A DNA stretch of 64,000 nucleotides from Bacillota bacterium (GCA_023405135.1 JAEXYZ010000024.1:18573-82572), one strand, 5' to 3'; positions 1-9,791 are shown, counted from the first letter of the stretch. Numbers and translations: made by a program. Notes: generated by a model from the letters alone, not told the origin.

Positions 1-551
1 ACTGAAATGTGATCTACCTTAGGATTTTGGTTGCTTTTTGTAGGACGTGACAAAATCCATTTTAATTGATAGGTTGAATTAACAGCATAAATAAGAATGA
101 TTTGATCATTTGTCTCATCTTTGTAATAAGTTGTTTTATCAGGTTTACCAGCAAATGCTTCTATATCTTTAAAATGAATGGAACTCAACTCAGATTGATA
201 AGAGCGAACGTCGACAACAATAGATTGTACAGTTCCAATTGTAACTTGATTTGTTAAATAATCTGCATAGTCTCCAACAGGTGCAGAATCAATTGACTTA
301 GGATTACCCCATAATTCAATAACTTCATCTAAACTTGTTTTCCCTGCAATAAATGGTGAATTTATTACCTTTCCTTCTTTAGCAAGAGTAAAGGTTTGTT
401 CAAGTAAAAGTGATGGTGAATGATCTTCAACTTTTTCTATAGAATCTTCAGTAATTGGTAAAGAATTGTTTTGTCTGTTTATATATAACAAAATAGATAA
501 ACTCAAAATGATAACAATCGTAATGAGGATAAAAAACATTTTTTTGTTCAT
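1..551 (-). CDS. DUF4309/YjgB-like secreted or membrane-anchored protein, 3' end beyond window
   Basis: Minus-strand reading frame open from an ATG at 551 to the window edge, so the C-terminus is missing. A GAGGTG ribosome binding site lies six bases upstream. The N-terminus is two lysines followed by about 20 hydrophobic residues, an uncleaved anchor or signal peptide with no lipobox cysteine. Downstream comes a segment with the pattern F-I-A-G-K-T-S-L-D-E-V-I-E-L-W-G-N-P, which resembles the start of the DUF4309 domain of YjgB-like Bacillus proteins. The family's function is unknown. The gene runs divergently from the NERD protein gene. Family assignment is from recalled motif similarity only. 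Confidence 0.7.
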   Translation of the reverse strand, partial: MNKKMFFILITIVIILSLSILLYINRQNNSLPITEDSIEKVEDHSPSLLLEQTFTLAKEGKVINSPFIAGKTSLDEVIELWGNPKSIDSAPVGDYADYLTNQVTIGTVQSIVVDVRSYQSELSSIHFKDIEAFAGKPDKTTYYKDETNDQIILIYAVNSTYQLKWILSRPTKSNQNPKVDHIS

Positions 552-808
552 TTATTACACCTCGATTTAAAAATAAAATGTCTTAAATTAGACCACAGTT
601 TACTAAAAATAGTTACAAATTAAAAGTTTCAATAAAATAAATCGTCTTGATCAACGCAATTTCCCAGGAAATGACCTAAATACCTTTAATCCGCCTTTCT
701 TCGACGGTGTAGACATCTAAAGTGAGGTTAACATTTAAAATAGTATGTCTAATATTGAATAGTTTTGTTACAATTATTGATATTGGAAAACGAATGAGGG
801 TGAGAAAA

Positions 809-1474
809 GTGGCAATTTCAATTTTACTGATAGTAATATTTATTGGAATTTTATTTTTGATTTCGCTATATATGTATGACAATAGTAAGTTTAGTAAAAT
901 TACAGGGTATTCGTTTTTTACACTTTGGACAGATAATAAGATAAAAACAACATATAAAATCGTTCGTAAATTAGAAAAAGTAAAAAGTGACTATAAAATT
1001 TTGTTAAATATAGCCCTTCCTAGTGAAGATAAAAAAATTGATGCCGTCCTAGTTCATGAATCCGGTGTAGTTGTAATAGGTGTAAAAGATTTTGATGGTT
1101 GGATTTATGGAAGAGAACAGGATATTTTATGGGGGCAAGCGTTAAATAAGGATAAAGTAAATAAGTTTAATAATCCACTTATTGAAAATAAACTTTCAAT
1201 ACTAAAATTAAAGGATATACTTCCTGATTTAAATAAAGAAGCTTTTCATTCTTTAATTGTTTTTACTGATAGATGTTCTTTTAATAAAATAGAAATACAT
1301 TCACAAAATGTGGATGTACTTAAAATTAGTGAGTTGAATGATTATTTGAAGAATGAAAAAGATAAAAAGCTTTCAAAAGAAGAAGTTAATAAAATCTATA
1401 GCGTATTAGAAAAATATATGGATTTTAAAGAAGTTGGGAAACCATCTTCTATTAATAATATAAAGGCTAATTAG
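809..1474 (+). CDS. Membrane-anchored NERD-domain protein
   Basis: One N-terminal membrane segment (residues 2-22) is followed by a domain (about 46-170) matching NERD, the nuclease-related domain. Recognisable parts are the strand I-D-A-V-L-V-H-E-S-G-V-V-V-I, the K-D-F-D-G-W turn, a W-x-Q, and a later S-L-I-V-F block. NERD proteins are predicted to cut nucleic acids; few have been tested. Several in-frame starts exist (GTG 722, ATG 794, GTG 800, GTG 809). I chose 809 because GAGGGTGA lies five bases before it and it places the membrane segment at the N-terminus. Oddity: the usual acidic residue in the E-x-K motif appears to be glycine (V-I-G-V-K), so catalytic activity is doubtful. A short hairpin terminator follows. 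Confidence 0.75.
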   Translation: MAISILLIVIFIGILFLISLYMYDNSKFSKITGYSFFTLWTDNKIKTTYKIVRKLEKVKSDYKILLNIALPSEDKKIDAVLVHESGVVVIGVKDFDGWIYGREQDILWGQALNKDKVNKFNNPLIENKLSILKLKDILPDLNKEAFHSLIVFTDRCSFNKIEIHSQNVDVLKISELNDYLKNEKDKKLSKEEVNKIYSVLEKYMDFKEVGKPSSINNIKAN

Positions 1475-1480
1475 GTGAAA

Positions 1481-1508
1481 TCGAGTCTTTAATGGCTCGG
1501 TTTTTTTA
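1481..1508 (+). terminator. Rho-independent terminator after NERD gene
   Basis: CGAGTC pairs with GGCTCG (one G-T pair) around a short loop and is followed by seven Ts. Confidence 0.65.
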
Positions 1509-1642
1509 TTAAAAAAATATTGGTGAGTTGTATTTAATCCTTCTATCTATTTTTGCTCTTGAATATTAAATTTATGAATTTTCTATAAATTTATGTTTCT
1601 AGTTCATGTACAATAGAGAAAAAATCAAATTAAGGTGGATAA

Positions 1643-2899
1643 ATGCGAAAAATACATTATAGCTGGATTATTCTAGCGATTACGTTTATTACGATTATTG
1701 TGGCTGGCATTATTCGTTCTTCATCGGGTATTTTTATTGATCCTTTTGAGATGGAATTCGGTTGGGATCGCCCGACGATTTCTTTTGCCTTTGCAGTATG
1801 TCTATTTTTGTACGGATTGTCAGGTCCTTTTATGGCGGCGTTTGTTGATGTATTTGGTCTGAAAAGAATGATGCTGTATTCAATGTCCATCTTATCTATT
1901 GGACTTGGATTAACTTTTGTAATGAAAAGTGAATGGCAGCTAATCTTAATTTGGGGTGTAATGCTTGGCATTGGTTCAGGATTGTTTTTAACTGTACTTA
2001 GTACGCAAGTAGCCAATCGTTGGTTTGTAAAAAGAAGAGGGTTAGCTGTAGGGATTTTAACAGCAGCAACTGCAACAGGACAATTAATTTTATTACCAGT
2101 ATTAGCTAGCTTTGTCGAAAACTATTCTTGGAGAGCAGCAATTGCATTAATCTTTTGCTTAAGTATTGCTATGCTTGTACTAATTGCAATTTTTATGAAA
2201 AGCTGGCCGAAAGATATCGGTATTTTACCCTATGGACAGGAAGAAATAGCAATAGAAGAACCTACAACGAAAAGGAATCAAAACCCATTTAAAATGGCAA
2301 TATCTTCATTAATTGAAGGGTTGAAGGTAAAGGAGTTTTGGCTACTAGCAGGAAGCTTTTTTATTTGTGGGTTATCTACTAGTGGTCTTATTGGAACCCA
2401 TTTTATTTCCTATTGTATAAGCTTTGGTATACCACTTGTAACAGCGGCATCTATGTTGTCCTTCATGGGGATATTTGATTTAATTGGAACGACTATTTCC
2501 GGGTGGCTATCAGATCGTTTTGATAATCGTTGGTTGCTGTTTTGGTATTATTCATTAAGAGGTGTATCTCTACTGTTTTTACCATTTGCATTAGCACAAG
2601 GTTCTTATACATGGCTTGTGATTTTCTCCGTCTTTTATGGCTTAGATTGGATTGCCACTGTACCACCGACAATCGGACTAACTAGACAAAAATTTGGTGT
2701 TGAAAAAAGTGCTATGATGTATGGTTGGATCACAGCAGCTCATCAAGTTGGCGCGGGAGTTGCAGCTTTTTCTGGCGGTATTATTTATAAAGTGTTCTCT
2801 TCATATATGTGGGCATTCCTTTTAGCTGGAGGCTTTTGTTTATTAGCTAGTTTATTTGTTATTTTAATAAAAAAACAGCAACCAAAAGAGCTTGTTTAG
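1643..2899 (+). CDS. MFS transporter, oxalate/formate-antiporter-like
   Basis: 418-residue polytopic protein with about 12 hydrophobic helices in two six-helix halves separated by a polar loop near residues 190-215. The loop after helix 2 (G-L-K-R-M) and the R-W-F-V-K-R-R-G-L-A motif after helix 4 are typical of the OFA and monocarboxylate branches of the major facilitator superfamily. It would move a small organic anion across the cytoplasmic membrane; the substrate cannot be read from sequence. AAGGTGG sits seven bases before the ATG. No clear terminator separates it from the methyltransferase gene 60 bases downstream. Confidence 0.85.
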   Translation: MRKIHYSWIILAITFITIIVAGIIRSSSGIFIDPFEMEFGWDRPTISFAFAVCLFLYGLSGPFMAAFVDVFGLKRMMLYSMSILSIGLGLTFVMKSEWQLILIWGVMLGIGSGLFLTVLSTQVANRWFVKRRGLAVGILTAATATGQLILLPVLASFVENYSWRAAIALIFCLSIAMLVLIAIFMKSWPKDIGILPYGQEEIAIEEPTTKRNQNPFKMAISSLIEGLKVKEFWLLAGSFFICGLSTSGLIGTHFISYCISFGIPLVTAASMLSFMGIFDLIGTTISGWLSDRFDNRWLLFWYYSLRGVSLLFLPFALAQGSYTWLVIFSVFYGLDWIATVPPTIGLTRQKFGVEKSAMMYGWITAAHQVGAGVAAFSGGIIYKVFSSYMWAFLLAGGFCLLASLFVILIKKQQPKELV

Positions 2900-2959
2900 T
2901 TTTTCATTATTTGTAAATGAATGATATGATACTAACAGCAAATGAAAAGGAGTATTGTC

Positions 2960-3805
2960 GTGGGGAAAGTTTCGAAAAGAACAGCAAGTATTTTATATAT
3001 GAAAGAACATCAATCTCTTTTTTCCTGTCCTATTTGCAAAAATAGCATGAATGTCATTGAGGATGGACATGTTGTTTGTGAAAAAAATCATTCATTTGAT
3101 ATTGCAAAACAAGGTTATGTAAACTTTATGATTAAGCCTTCACCATCAATGTATAGTAAAAGTTTATTTGAATCACGCCAGGAAATATTAACGAGCGGAT
3201 TATATGATCCAATACAAAAAGCTATAGCAAAATATATAGGAAAAGATGCAAGGACAATTTTAGATACTGGCTGTGGAGAAGGCTCTCATTTAGAAAGTAT
3301 TTGTAGCTTGATAGACCAGCAAGTAGTAGCGGTCGGAATTGATATTTCAAAAGAAGGAATCCAAGCGGCTGCAAAATATTATGAAAATAAAATATGGTGT
3401 GTTGGTGATTTAGCAAACAGTCCATATCAACAACATACATTTGATATTATATTAAATATATTGTCACCGGCAAATTATGAGGAATTTAGCCGATTATTAA
3501 CATCTAATGGTAAAGTTATAAAAGTAGTCCCTCAATCTGATTATTTGAAAGAATTACGAAAAGAAGCATTTGCTAATTCAGAAAAAGAAAATTATTCAAA
3601 TGAACAGACGGTAGAACGATTTAAAGAACATTTTGTAAATGTTAAACAAGAGAGAGTTACGTACACAGAAAAATTGGAGCAGCATCTTGTACCAAAGCTT
3701 CTTGAAATGACTCCATTAGGATGGCATTTGCAAAAAGAGGTTTCTTTAAATGAAATTACAATTGATCTTGAAATTTTAGTTGGTGAGTTTTGTAAAGAAA
3801 ATTGA
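2960..3805 (+). CDS. 23S rRNA (guanine-N1)-methyltransferase, RlmA family
   Basis: The N-terminus carries a zinc finger of the RlmA type (C23-P-I-C26, then C40 and H44), followed by the A-K-Q-G-Y-V-N segment characteristic of the family. A class I methyltransferase fold with the SAM-binding loop D-T-G-C-G-E-G-S comes next. Members methylate N1 of G745 (RlmA-I) or G748 (RlmA-II) of 23S rRNA; Gram-positive members are usually the second type, but the sequence does not settle this. An in-frame ATG lies at 2942. I prefer GTG 2960 because AAGGAG is seven bases before it, inside the longer reading frame. Length 281 residues, normal for the family. Confidence 0.88.
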   Translation: MGKVSKRTASILYMKEHQSLFSCPICKNSMNVIEDGHVVCEKNHSFDIAKQGYVNFMIKPSPSMYSKSLFESRQEILTSGLYDPIQKAIAKYIGKDARTILDTGCGEGSHLESICSLIDQQVVAVGIDISKEGIQAAAKYYENKIWCVGDLANSPYQQHTFDIILNILSPANYEEFSRLLTSNGKVIKVVPQSDYLKELRKEAFANSEKENYSNEQTVERFKEHFVNVKQERVTYTEKLEQHLVPKLLEMTPLGWHLQKEVSLNEITIDLEILVGEFCKEN

Positions 3806-3893
3806 TACAAATAGGTTTTTAAAATACAATAATTACATTGGATAAAAGTTTAAAAATATCAATTATGAATAGTAAAAAAGGTAGGAATGAATA

Positions 3894-4493
3894 GTGTTAT
3901 ATAATTTTGCAGCAAGACTAGTAGGTCTCATTTTGATGATAAACGGTTCAAAAGCAAAAATTTTTGGAAAAGAAAACGTGCCGAAAGAGGGCGGCTATAT
4001 TATTGCATGTACACATAATGGATATGTCGATATTTTTAATCTAGGTGTGTCGTTACTTCCACGCCAAATTCACTTTATGGCGAAGAAACAACTATTTGAT
4101 ATAAAAGTGCTAGGACCATTAATTAAAAGGTTAAATGCATTCCCTGTTGATCGTGAAAATCCAGGACCAAGTGTAATAAAGATTCCTCGACAGTTAATTA
4201 AAGAAGGGAAAGTTGTCGGTATATTTCCAAGTGGTACTCGTTCAACTGAAAATGTAGAACTAAAGCAAGGTGCTATTACTATTGCACAGCTTTCAAAAGC
4301 ACAAATTGTTCCGGCAGCCTATGTAGGACCACGAAATTTAGGTGAAGTGTTTAAGCGTCAAAAAGGCTATTTAATTTATGGCAAACCATTTACCGTTGGA
4401 AGTGGTAAGGAAGCACGAGAAGAATCAACTGATTATCTAGAAAAAGAACTAACACGTTTAACGGAAGAGTTAAAATTAAAAATCACTAAATAA
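3894..4493 (+). CDS. plsC: 1-acyl-sn-glycerol-3-phosphate acyltransferase (PlsC family)
   Basis: 199 residues with a hydrophobic N-terminal helix and the acyltransferase signatures H41-x4-D46 (in T-H-N-G-Y-V-D) and F-P-S-G-T-R-S at 111-117. Family members transfer an acyl group to lysophosphatidic acid at the membrane to make phosphatidic acid. The second motif is usually F-P-E-G-T-R-S; serine replaces glutamate here, as in some Bacillus paralogues. Start is GTG, with AAAGGTAGG about eight bases upstream. A strong hairpin terminator follows. Confidence 0.87.
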   Translation: MLYNFAARLVGLILMINGSKAKIFGKENVPKEGGYIIACTHNGYVDIFNLGVSLLPRQIHFMAKKQLFDIKVLGPLIKRLNAFPVDRENPGPSVIKIPRQLIKEGKVVGIFPSGTRSTENVELKQGAITIAQLSKAQIVPAAYVGPRNLGEVFKRQKGYLIYGKPFTVGSGKEAREESTDYLEKELTRLTEELKLKITK

Positions 4494-4498
4494 TTTAT

Positions 4499-4529
4499 AA
4501 AGCACTCTTCAAATTAGGAGAGTGCTTTA
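4499..4529 (+). terminator. Rho-independent terminator after plsC
   Basis: AAGCACTCT pairs with AGAGTGCTT across a short A/T-rich loop. It lies between the plsC stop and the ribosome binding site of the next gene. Confidence 0.75.
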
Positions 4530-4545
4530 ATATTGGAGGGCTAAC

Positions 4546-5004
4546 ATGATTCGTGTACTTTTTGTTTGTTTAGGTAATATTTGCCGTTCCCCAATGGCAG
4601 AGGCGGTTATGCGTGATTTTATCGAAAAAGAAGGGTTAAGTGATACAATTAAAGTAGATTCTGCAGGGATAAGCTCTTGGCATATAGGGGAACCACCACA
4701 TAAAAAAACGCAATTAAAGTTAAAGGAATATGGCATTTCAACAAGTGGTATGAAAAGTCGCCAATTAAATTTTGGTGATTTTGAAGCCTTTGATTATATA
4801 GTAGGAATGGATAATAACAATGTACATAATATACGGGAGATTCTTGGACAACCTAATCATCCAAAAATTTTTCGCTTTTTAGATTTAACACCACACAAAA
4901 AGGATGTTCCAGACCCATATTATACAGGTGATTTCCAAGAGACATATGACTTAGTAGTAGAAGGATGCGAAGCGTTGTTGAAGAAAATCATAGAAGAAAT
5001 GTAG
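4546..5004 (+). CDS. Low-molecular-weight protein tyrosine phosphatase
   Basis: 152 residues with the signature C8-L-G-N-I-C-R14-S-P at the N-terminus (the C-x5-R phosphate loop) and the general-acid motif D123-P-Y-Y near the C-terminus. Both catalytic parts are intact, so an active cytoplasmic phosphotyrosine or small-molecule phosphatase is expected. B. subtilis YfkJ is a comparable protein. Targets are unknown. A GGAGGG ribosome binding site precedes the ATG. The gene stands alone behind the plsC terminator. Confidence 0.92.
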   Translation: MIRVLFVCLGNICRSPMAEAVMRDFIEKEGLSDTIKVDSAGISSWHIGEPPHKKTQLKLKEYGISTSGMKSRQLNFGDFEAFDYIVGMDNNNVHNIREILGQPNHPKIFRFLDLTPHKKDVPDPYYTGDFQETYDLVVEGCEALLKKIIEEM

Positions 5005-5186
5005 CGTTTCGAAAAGTGTGTTGTACGTAACTTTTATTAAGATTATTAAATAATGAATAGAGGAATTTCCATCCTTTTTCTTTAACTTCATATTGGTGTA
5101 TAATATTACAGTCTCATTTACTTTAATATAGGTTTAAATATTAGCCTCAATTAATATATTAAAAAAATTGAAAGAGAGTGAATCCA

Positions 5187-5906
5187 ATGGGTCGTAAATG
5201 GAATAACATTAAAGATAAGAAAGCCGAAAAAGATAAAAATACTAGTCGTATTTATGCAAAATTCGGAACAGAAATTTATGTAGCTGCAAAAAAAGGTGAG
5301 CCAGATCCAGAATCAAATGCAGCTTTAAAAGCAGTATTAGAACGTGCTAAAACATACAATGTACCAAGACATATTATTGATAAAGCGATTGATAAAGCTA
5401 AAGGTGCTGGCGGAGAAGACTATGATGAGTTACGTTATGAAGGCTTTGGTGTTGGTGGTACAATGGTAATCGTTGACGCACTAACAAATAACGTAAATCG
5501 TACAGCTTCAGACGTTCGTGCTGCTTTCGGTAAAAACGGTGGTAACATGGGTGTAAGTGGTTCTGTAACATACATGTTCGATTCAACTGCTGTATTCGGT
5601 ATTGAAGGGAAATCTGCTGATGAAATATTAGAAATCTTATTAGAAACAGACGTTGACGCTCGTGACGTATTTGAAGAAGATGATGTGACAATTGTTTACG
5701 CCGAACCAGATCAATTCCATACTGCTCAAGAAGCATTTAAAGCAGCAGGTATCGAAGAGTTTACAGTAGCAGAATTAACAATGCTTCCACAAACAGAAGT
5801 AGTGCTAACTGGTGATGATAAAATAAAGTTTGAAAAAATGATTGATGCATTAGAAGACTTAGATGATGTTCAACGTGTTTACCATAATGCAGATTTAGGT
5901 GAATAA
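5187..5906 (+). CDS. yeeI: YebC/PmpR family regulator (YeeI-like)
   Basis: 239 residues, reading as a close relative of B. subtilis YeeI. It begins M-G-R-K-W-N-N-I-K, contains the K-A-x-G-A-G-G-E loop and the conserved A-S-D-V-R-A-A-F-G-K-N-G-G block, and ends with the usual acidic C-terminus. YebC/TACO1 proteins are cytoplasmic; members have been described as transcription regulators and, more recently, as factors helping ribosomes through difficult sequences. An in-frame GTG lies at 5178, but the family start M-G-R-K is the ATG at 5187, nine bases after GAGAG. Confidence 0.93.
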   Translation: MGRKWNNIKDKKAEKDKNTSRIYAKFGTEIYVAAKKGEPDPESNAALKAVLERAKTYNVPRHIIDKAIDKAKGAGGEDYDELRYEGFGVGGTMVIVDALTNNVNRTASDVRAAFGKNGGNMGVSGSVTYMFDSTAVFGIEGKSADEILEILLETDVDARDVFEEDDVTIVYAEPDQFHTAQEAFKAAGIEEFTVAELTMLPQTEVVLTGDDKIKFEKMIDALEDLDDVQRVYHNADLGE

Positions 5907-5917
5907 TTATAGATGTA

Positions 5918-5946
5918 GGCCCAGTAGTAAAAACTACTGGGTTTTA
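5918..5946 (+). terminator. Rho-independent terminator after yeeI
   Basis: CCCAGTAG pairs with CTACTGGG over a loop of A residues, followed by TTTTATTT. Confidence 0.8.
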
Positions 5947-6175
5947 TTTATGGTGATATTAATTAATTTACTACTATTTAAATTCTATGAAAAAAATACA
6001 TAATTTACTATACTGTTAGGAAGTACTACTTTATTATTAACGTATTTCTGTTTAAGAAAGCGATTTCAAGCAGAAAATTAATATAAAAAACTATTAATAT
6101 AGCATTGTTTAATATGAAAAAATGTATAATATTAGTAGAATATAATATAAATAATTTGATTTTAGGGGTGGGGAA

Positions 6176-7912
6176 ATGAAGAAATCAATTAAGGGGAAAT
6201 TATTTATTTTTTCATTTTTACTATTTTTAGTGCCTAGCTTGATTATTGGAGTAGTCAGCTATTTTCAAGCAAAAAATAGTATGGATGAATTGGGAGAAAC
6301 TATTATTAAAAATAGTGTCGAATCTTCATTGCAACTTATTAATTCAGTAAATCAGGAAGTTGAAAATGGAACACTTACGTTAGAAGAAGCACAGGAACAA
6401 GTGAAAACAGCTTTAATTGGCGAAATGGGTTCAGATGGAAAACGTAAGCTAGCATATCCAGGGGATTTAGGGGAAAACGGATATATTTATATTTTAGGCC
6501 AAGATGGAACATTATTAGGTCATCCAACAAGAGAAGGGGATAATCTATGGAATGACCAAGATAGCTCTGGCCAGTATTTCATTCGTGAAGTAAAAGATCG
6601 TGCATTGGAAGGTGGAGGATTTACTTACTATGAATTTGAACTTCCAGGGCAAAGTACAGTTGCGCCAAAACTAATTTATTCTAAATTAGATCCAAATTGG
6701 AATTGGATTATTGCCTCAGGTACTTACAATCAAGACTTTAATGCAGCAGCTAATAGTTTATTAACTGTTATTTTAATAACAATTGGTGTATCAATTATTC
6801 TTGGAGGACTTGCAACAATTCTTTTCTCACGCCATTTAGCTCAGCCATTAACGAAGCTATCGAATAGAGTAAGTGAAGTGGCTAAAGGTAACTTAACAGT
6901 AGAACTACAAGAGTTAAATCGAAAAGATGAGATTGGTATTTTAAACAATGGTTTTAATAATATGGTTCAGCAACTGAAAAACTTAATTTCTGGTGTTGAG
7001 TCTACAATTGTAGAAATACAAACAACTTCAGCAAATCTTTCCTCTGTTGCGGAAGAAACGATTGTCTATGGCGAGGATATTGTAAAAGCGGTAACAGAAG
7101 TTGCAGTAGGTGCATCACAACAAGCTTCAGATACAGAAGAAACAAACCGAACATCCATTGACTTCGCAAGACAGATCGAGACGCTTCACGAGAAAAATGA
7201 ATCTATGCTAGAGTCATCGGAAATTATGAGAAACTCAAATGAACAAGGATTGAAAAATTTAACCATTTTAAAAGAACGTTCCCATGAATCATATGAATTA
7301 ATTACAACGGTTCAAAAAGTGATTGAAAGCTTAATTTTAAAAGTAAAAGAAATTGAAGGAATTGTAGGTACAATAACTGAAATTTCTAATCAAACAAACT
7401 TACTAGCATTAAATGCTTCGATTGAGGCAGCTCGGGCAGGGGAAAATGGAAAAGGCTTTGCTGTTGTTGCAGAAGAAGTGCGCAAACTAGCAGATCAAAC
7501 AAGTGAAGCAACGGAGTTAGTTCGTAATACATTGCGCGGAATAGTAAGTGAAACAGATATCGTAACGAAGGAAATGTCAAAAACTTACTCCATTGTACAG
7601 GACCAAAATAAATCGGTAACTGAAACTGAAAGCTCATTTACTTACATTGAGTCTGCAGTTAATAACATCATTCGTACAATTGAAGATGTATCAGCAAGTG
7701 TTCACCAATTAAACGAATCGAAAAATATTATGACTCGCGCAATTGAAAATATTGCAGCTATTAGTGAAAAGAATGCAGCGTCGGCAGAAGAAGTAACTGC
7801 ATCTGTTGAAGAACAACAAAAAGCGATTCAAATAGTAACAGAGTCATCAAAAGATTTAACTGAAGAACTCTCGGCATTACAAGAAACTATCCAGCAATTT
7901 ACTGTGCGTTAA
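6176..7912 (+). CDS. Methyl-accepting chemotaxis protein with extracellular Cache-type domain
   Basis: 578 residues in the standard receptor layout: transmembrane helix 1 (about 9-30), an extracellular sensor of about 160 residues with Cache features (G-Y-I-Y-I-L-G-Q-D-G-T, then W-N-W-I-I-A-S-G-T-Y), helix 2 (about 194-216), HAMP (217-270) and a long cytoplasmic coiled coil. The highly conserved hairpin tip that contacts CheA and CheW lies at about 402-440 (N-Q-T-N-L-L-A-L-N-A-S-I-E-A-A-R). Ligand unknown; single-Cache sensors often bind small organic acids. A strong AGGGGTGGGG ribosome binding site precedes the ATG. No chemotaxis genes lie nearby, and I did not find a clear SigD promoter. 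Confidence 0.95.
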   Translation: MKKSIKGKLFIFSFLLFLVPSLIIGVVSYFQAKNSMDELGETIIKNSVESSLQLINSVNQEVENGTLTLEEAQEQVKTALIGEMGSDGKRKLAYPGDLGENGYIYILGQDGTLLGHPTREGDNLWNDQDSSGQYFIREVKDRALEGGGFTYYEFELPGQSTVAPKLIYSKLDPNWNWIIASGTYNQDFNAAANSLLTVILITIGVSIILGGLATILFSRHLAQPLTKLSNRVSEVAKGNLTVELQELNRKDEIGILNNGFNNMVQQLKNLISGVESTIVEIQTTSANLSSVAEETIVYGEDIVKAVTEVAVGASQQASDTEETNRTSIDFARQIETLHEKNESMLESSEIMRNSNEQGLKNLTILKERSHESYELITTVQKVIESLILKVKEIEGIVGTITEISNQTNLLALNASIEAARAGENGKGFAVVAEEVRKLADQTSEATELVRNTLRGIVSETDIVTKEMSKTYSIVQDQNKSVTETESSFTYIESAVNNIIRTIEDVSASVHQLNESKNIMTRAIENIAAISEKNAASAEEVTASVEEQQKAIQIVTESSKDLTEELSALQETIQQFTVR

Positions 7913-7919
7913 ATAATAG

Positions 7920-7953
7920 CTCAAGCAGTTCAAAAGAAAACTGCTTGGGTTTT
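7920..7953 (+). terminator. Rho-independent terminator after chemotaxis receptor gene
   Basis: CAAGCAGTT pairs with AACTGCTTG and is followed by GGG and six Ts. Confidence 0.8.
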
Positions 7954-8055
7954 TTCTTTCAAAGTTCAATTATCTGAATAGTTGCGCTTTAAAATGAAAT
8001 CATGAATAATGAAAGTAGAAATTTCGGATTTGGAAAAGTGAAAGAGGTGCGATGG

Positions 8056-9753
8056 ATGGTTGTTTTTAAAGATTATGAGTATAAACGTCCAAATTTTGAG
8101 GAAATGAAAAAGCAGGTGGGAGAATTATTAAATGAGTTTAGACATGCTGATACAGTTGAAGCTCAAAGCAAAATAATTGAACAAATTAATTGTTATCGCA
8201 ATAATTTCTCTACACAGGCAAATTTAGTATATATACGTGCTTCTATTAATACAAATGACGAATTTTATCAAACAGAACGAGACTATTTAGACGACATTAC
8301 ACCTCAAGTAGAAGAAATAACATTTGATTACTACAACGAGCTAGTAAAATCTCCTTTTAGAAAACAGTTAGAGGAGAAATGGGGTACACAACTTTTTGCT
8401 TTAGCAGAAAATCAAATTAAAGGATTTTCACCTAAAGTAATTGAACTAATGCAAAAAGAAAATAAGCTCGTTTCTGAATATAGTAAGTTAGTTGCATCGG
8501 CACAAATTGAATTTGATGGGAAGACGTTAACACTTGCTCAGCTAACACCATATACAGAGTCAACAAATCGGCAAGTGCGTAAAAAAGCGATGGTAGCACG
8601 TTTTGATTTCTTTAAAGAAAATGCAAAGAAGTTTGACGATATTTTTGATCAACTTGTTCAGCTACGTCATAAAATAGCGACAACATTAGGCTACAAAAAC
8701 TATGTAGAATTAGGTTATATAAACATGAACCGTATTGATTACGATGCAGAAATGGTAGCGAATTATCGTAATCAAGTTCATAAATTAATTGTTCCAATTG
8801 CAACAAAACTATATGAACGACAAGCAAAGCGCATTGGCATTAGTGACTTTAAATATTATGATGAAGGATTAAATTTCTTATCTGGAAACGCTAAGCCTCA
8901 GGGGTCGCCATCATGGATTGTTGAAAATGGTAAAAAAATGTACGAAAAGTTATCTCCTGAGACAGGTGAGTTTTTCAACTATATGATTGAACATGAATTA
9001 ATGGATTTAGAAGCGAAAAAAGGAAAAGAAAGTGGAGGATATTGTACATTTATTGAAGATTATGAATCTCCTTTCATTTTCTCGAATTTTAACGGTACTT
9101 CAGGAGATATTGATGTGCTGACACATGAAACAGGTCATGCATTCCAAGTTTATTCTAGTCGACATATTGGCATTCCAGAATACCTATGGCCTACTTATGA
9201 ATCTGCTGAAATCCATTCGATGAGTATGGAGTTTTTTACATGGCCATGGATGGAACTGTTCTTTAAAGAAGAAACGGAAAAATATAAATTTGCTCATTTA
9301 AGTGGCGCTTTATTATTTTTACCTTATGGTGTTGCCGTCGATGAGTTCCAGCATGTCGTTTATGAAAACCCGACTATGACACCTGCCGAACGTAAGCAAG
9401 CGTGGAAAAATATTGAGGAAAAATATTTACCACATCGTGACTATGACGGCTATGACTATTTAGAATCTGGAGGTTTTTGGCAGCGTCAAGCACATATTTA
9501 CGCAAATCCATTTTATTATATTGATTATACATTAGCACAAGTGTGTGCATTCCAATTTTGGAAACGTTCAAGAGAAGACTTTGAAACTGCTTGGAAGGAT
9601 TACGTACACCTTTGTAAACTAGGGGGCTCCATGTCATTTACAAAGTTAGTAAAAGAAGCTGGCCTAATCTCTCCATTTGATGACGGATGTATCCAATCTG
9701 TAATCGATACTATTGAAGACTACTTAAACTCTGTTGATGACAGTAGTCTGTAA
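8056..9753 (+). CDS. M3 family oligoendopeptidase (PepF/Pz-peptidase type)
   Basis: 565-residue zinc metallopeptidase. The M3 active site H357-E-T-G-H361 is present, with the E-S-A-E-I-H-S-M-S-M-E-F segment about 25 residues later supplying the third zinc ligand. Length fits the shorter M3 oligoendopeptidases of Bacillales, which degrade short peptides in the cytoplasm; there is no signal peptide. The frame is open from ATG 8002, but ATG 8056 has AAAGAGGTG six bases before it and is the better start. Monocistronic, with its own terminator. Confidence 0.9.
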   Translation: MVVFKDYEYKRPNFEEMKKQVGELLNEFRHADTVEAQSKIIEQINCYRNNFSTQANLVYIRASINTNDEFYQTERDYLDDITPQVEEITFDYYNELVKSPFRKQLEEKWGTQLFALAENQIKGFSPKVIELMQKENKLVSEYSKLVASAQIEFDGKTLTLAQLTPYTESTNRQVRKKAMVARFDFFKENAKKFDDIFDQLVQLRHKIATTLGYKNYVELGYINMNRIDYDAEMVANYRNQVHKLIVPIATKLYERQAKRIGISDFKYYDEGLNFLSGNAKPQGSPSWIVENGKKMYEKLSPETGEFFNYMIEHELMDLEAKKGKESGGYCTFIEDYESPFIFSNFNGTSGDIDVLTHETGHAFQVYSSRHIGIPEYLWPTYESAEIHSMSMEFFTWPWMELFFKEETEKYKFAHLSGALLFLPYGVAVDEFQHVVYENPTMTPAERKQAWKNIEEKYLPHRDYDGYDYLESGGFWQRQAHIYANPFYYIDYTLAQVCAFQFWKRSREDFETAWKDYVHLCKLGGSMSFTKLVKEAGLISPFDDGCIQSVIDTIEDYLNSVDDSSL

Positions 9754-9791
9754 ATATTGTTAGAATTTTAAAATTATTAAAACGGTAAGAA

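Noticed and set aside
676..882. A 68-codon minus-strand frame overlapping the NERD gene start
   Set aside because: It opposes a better-supported gene, and has no ribosome binding site or recognisable family.
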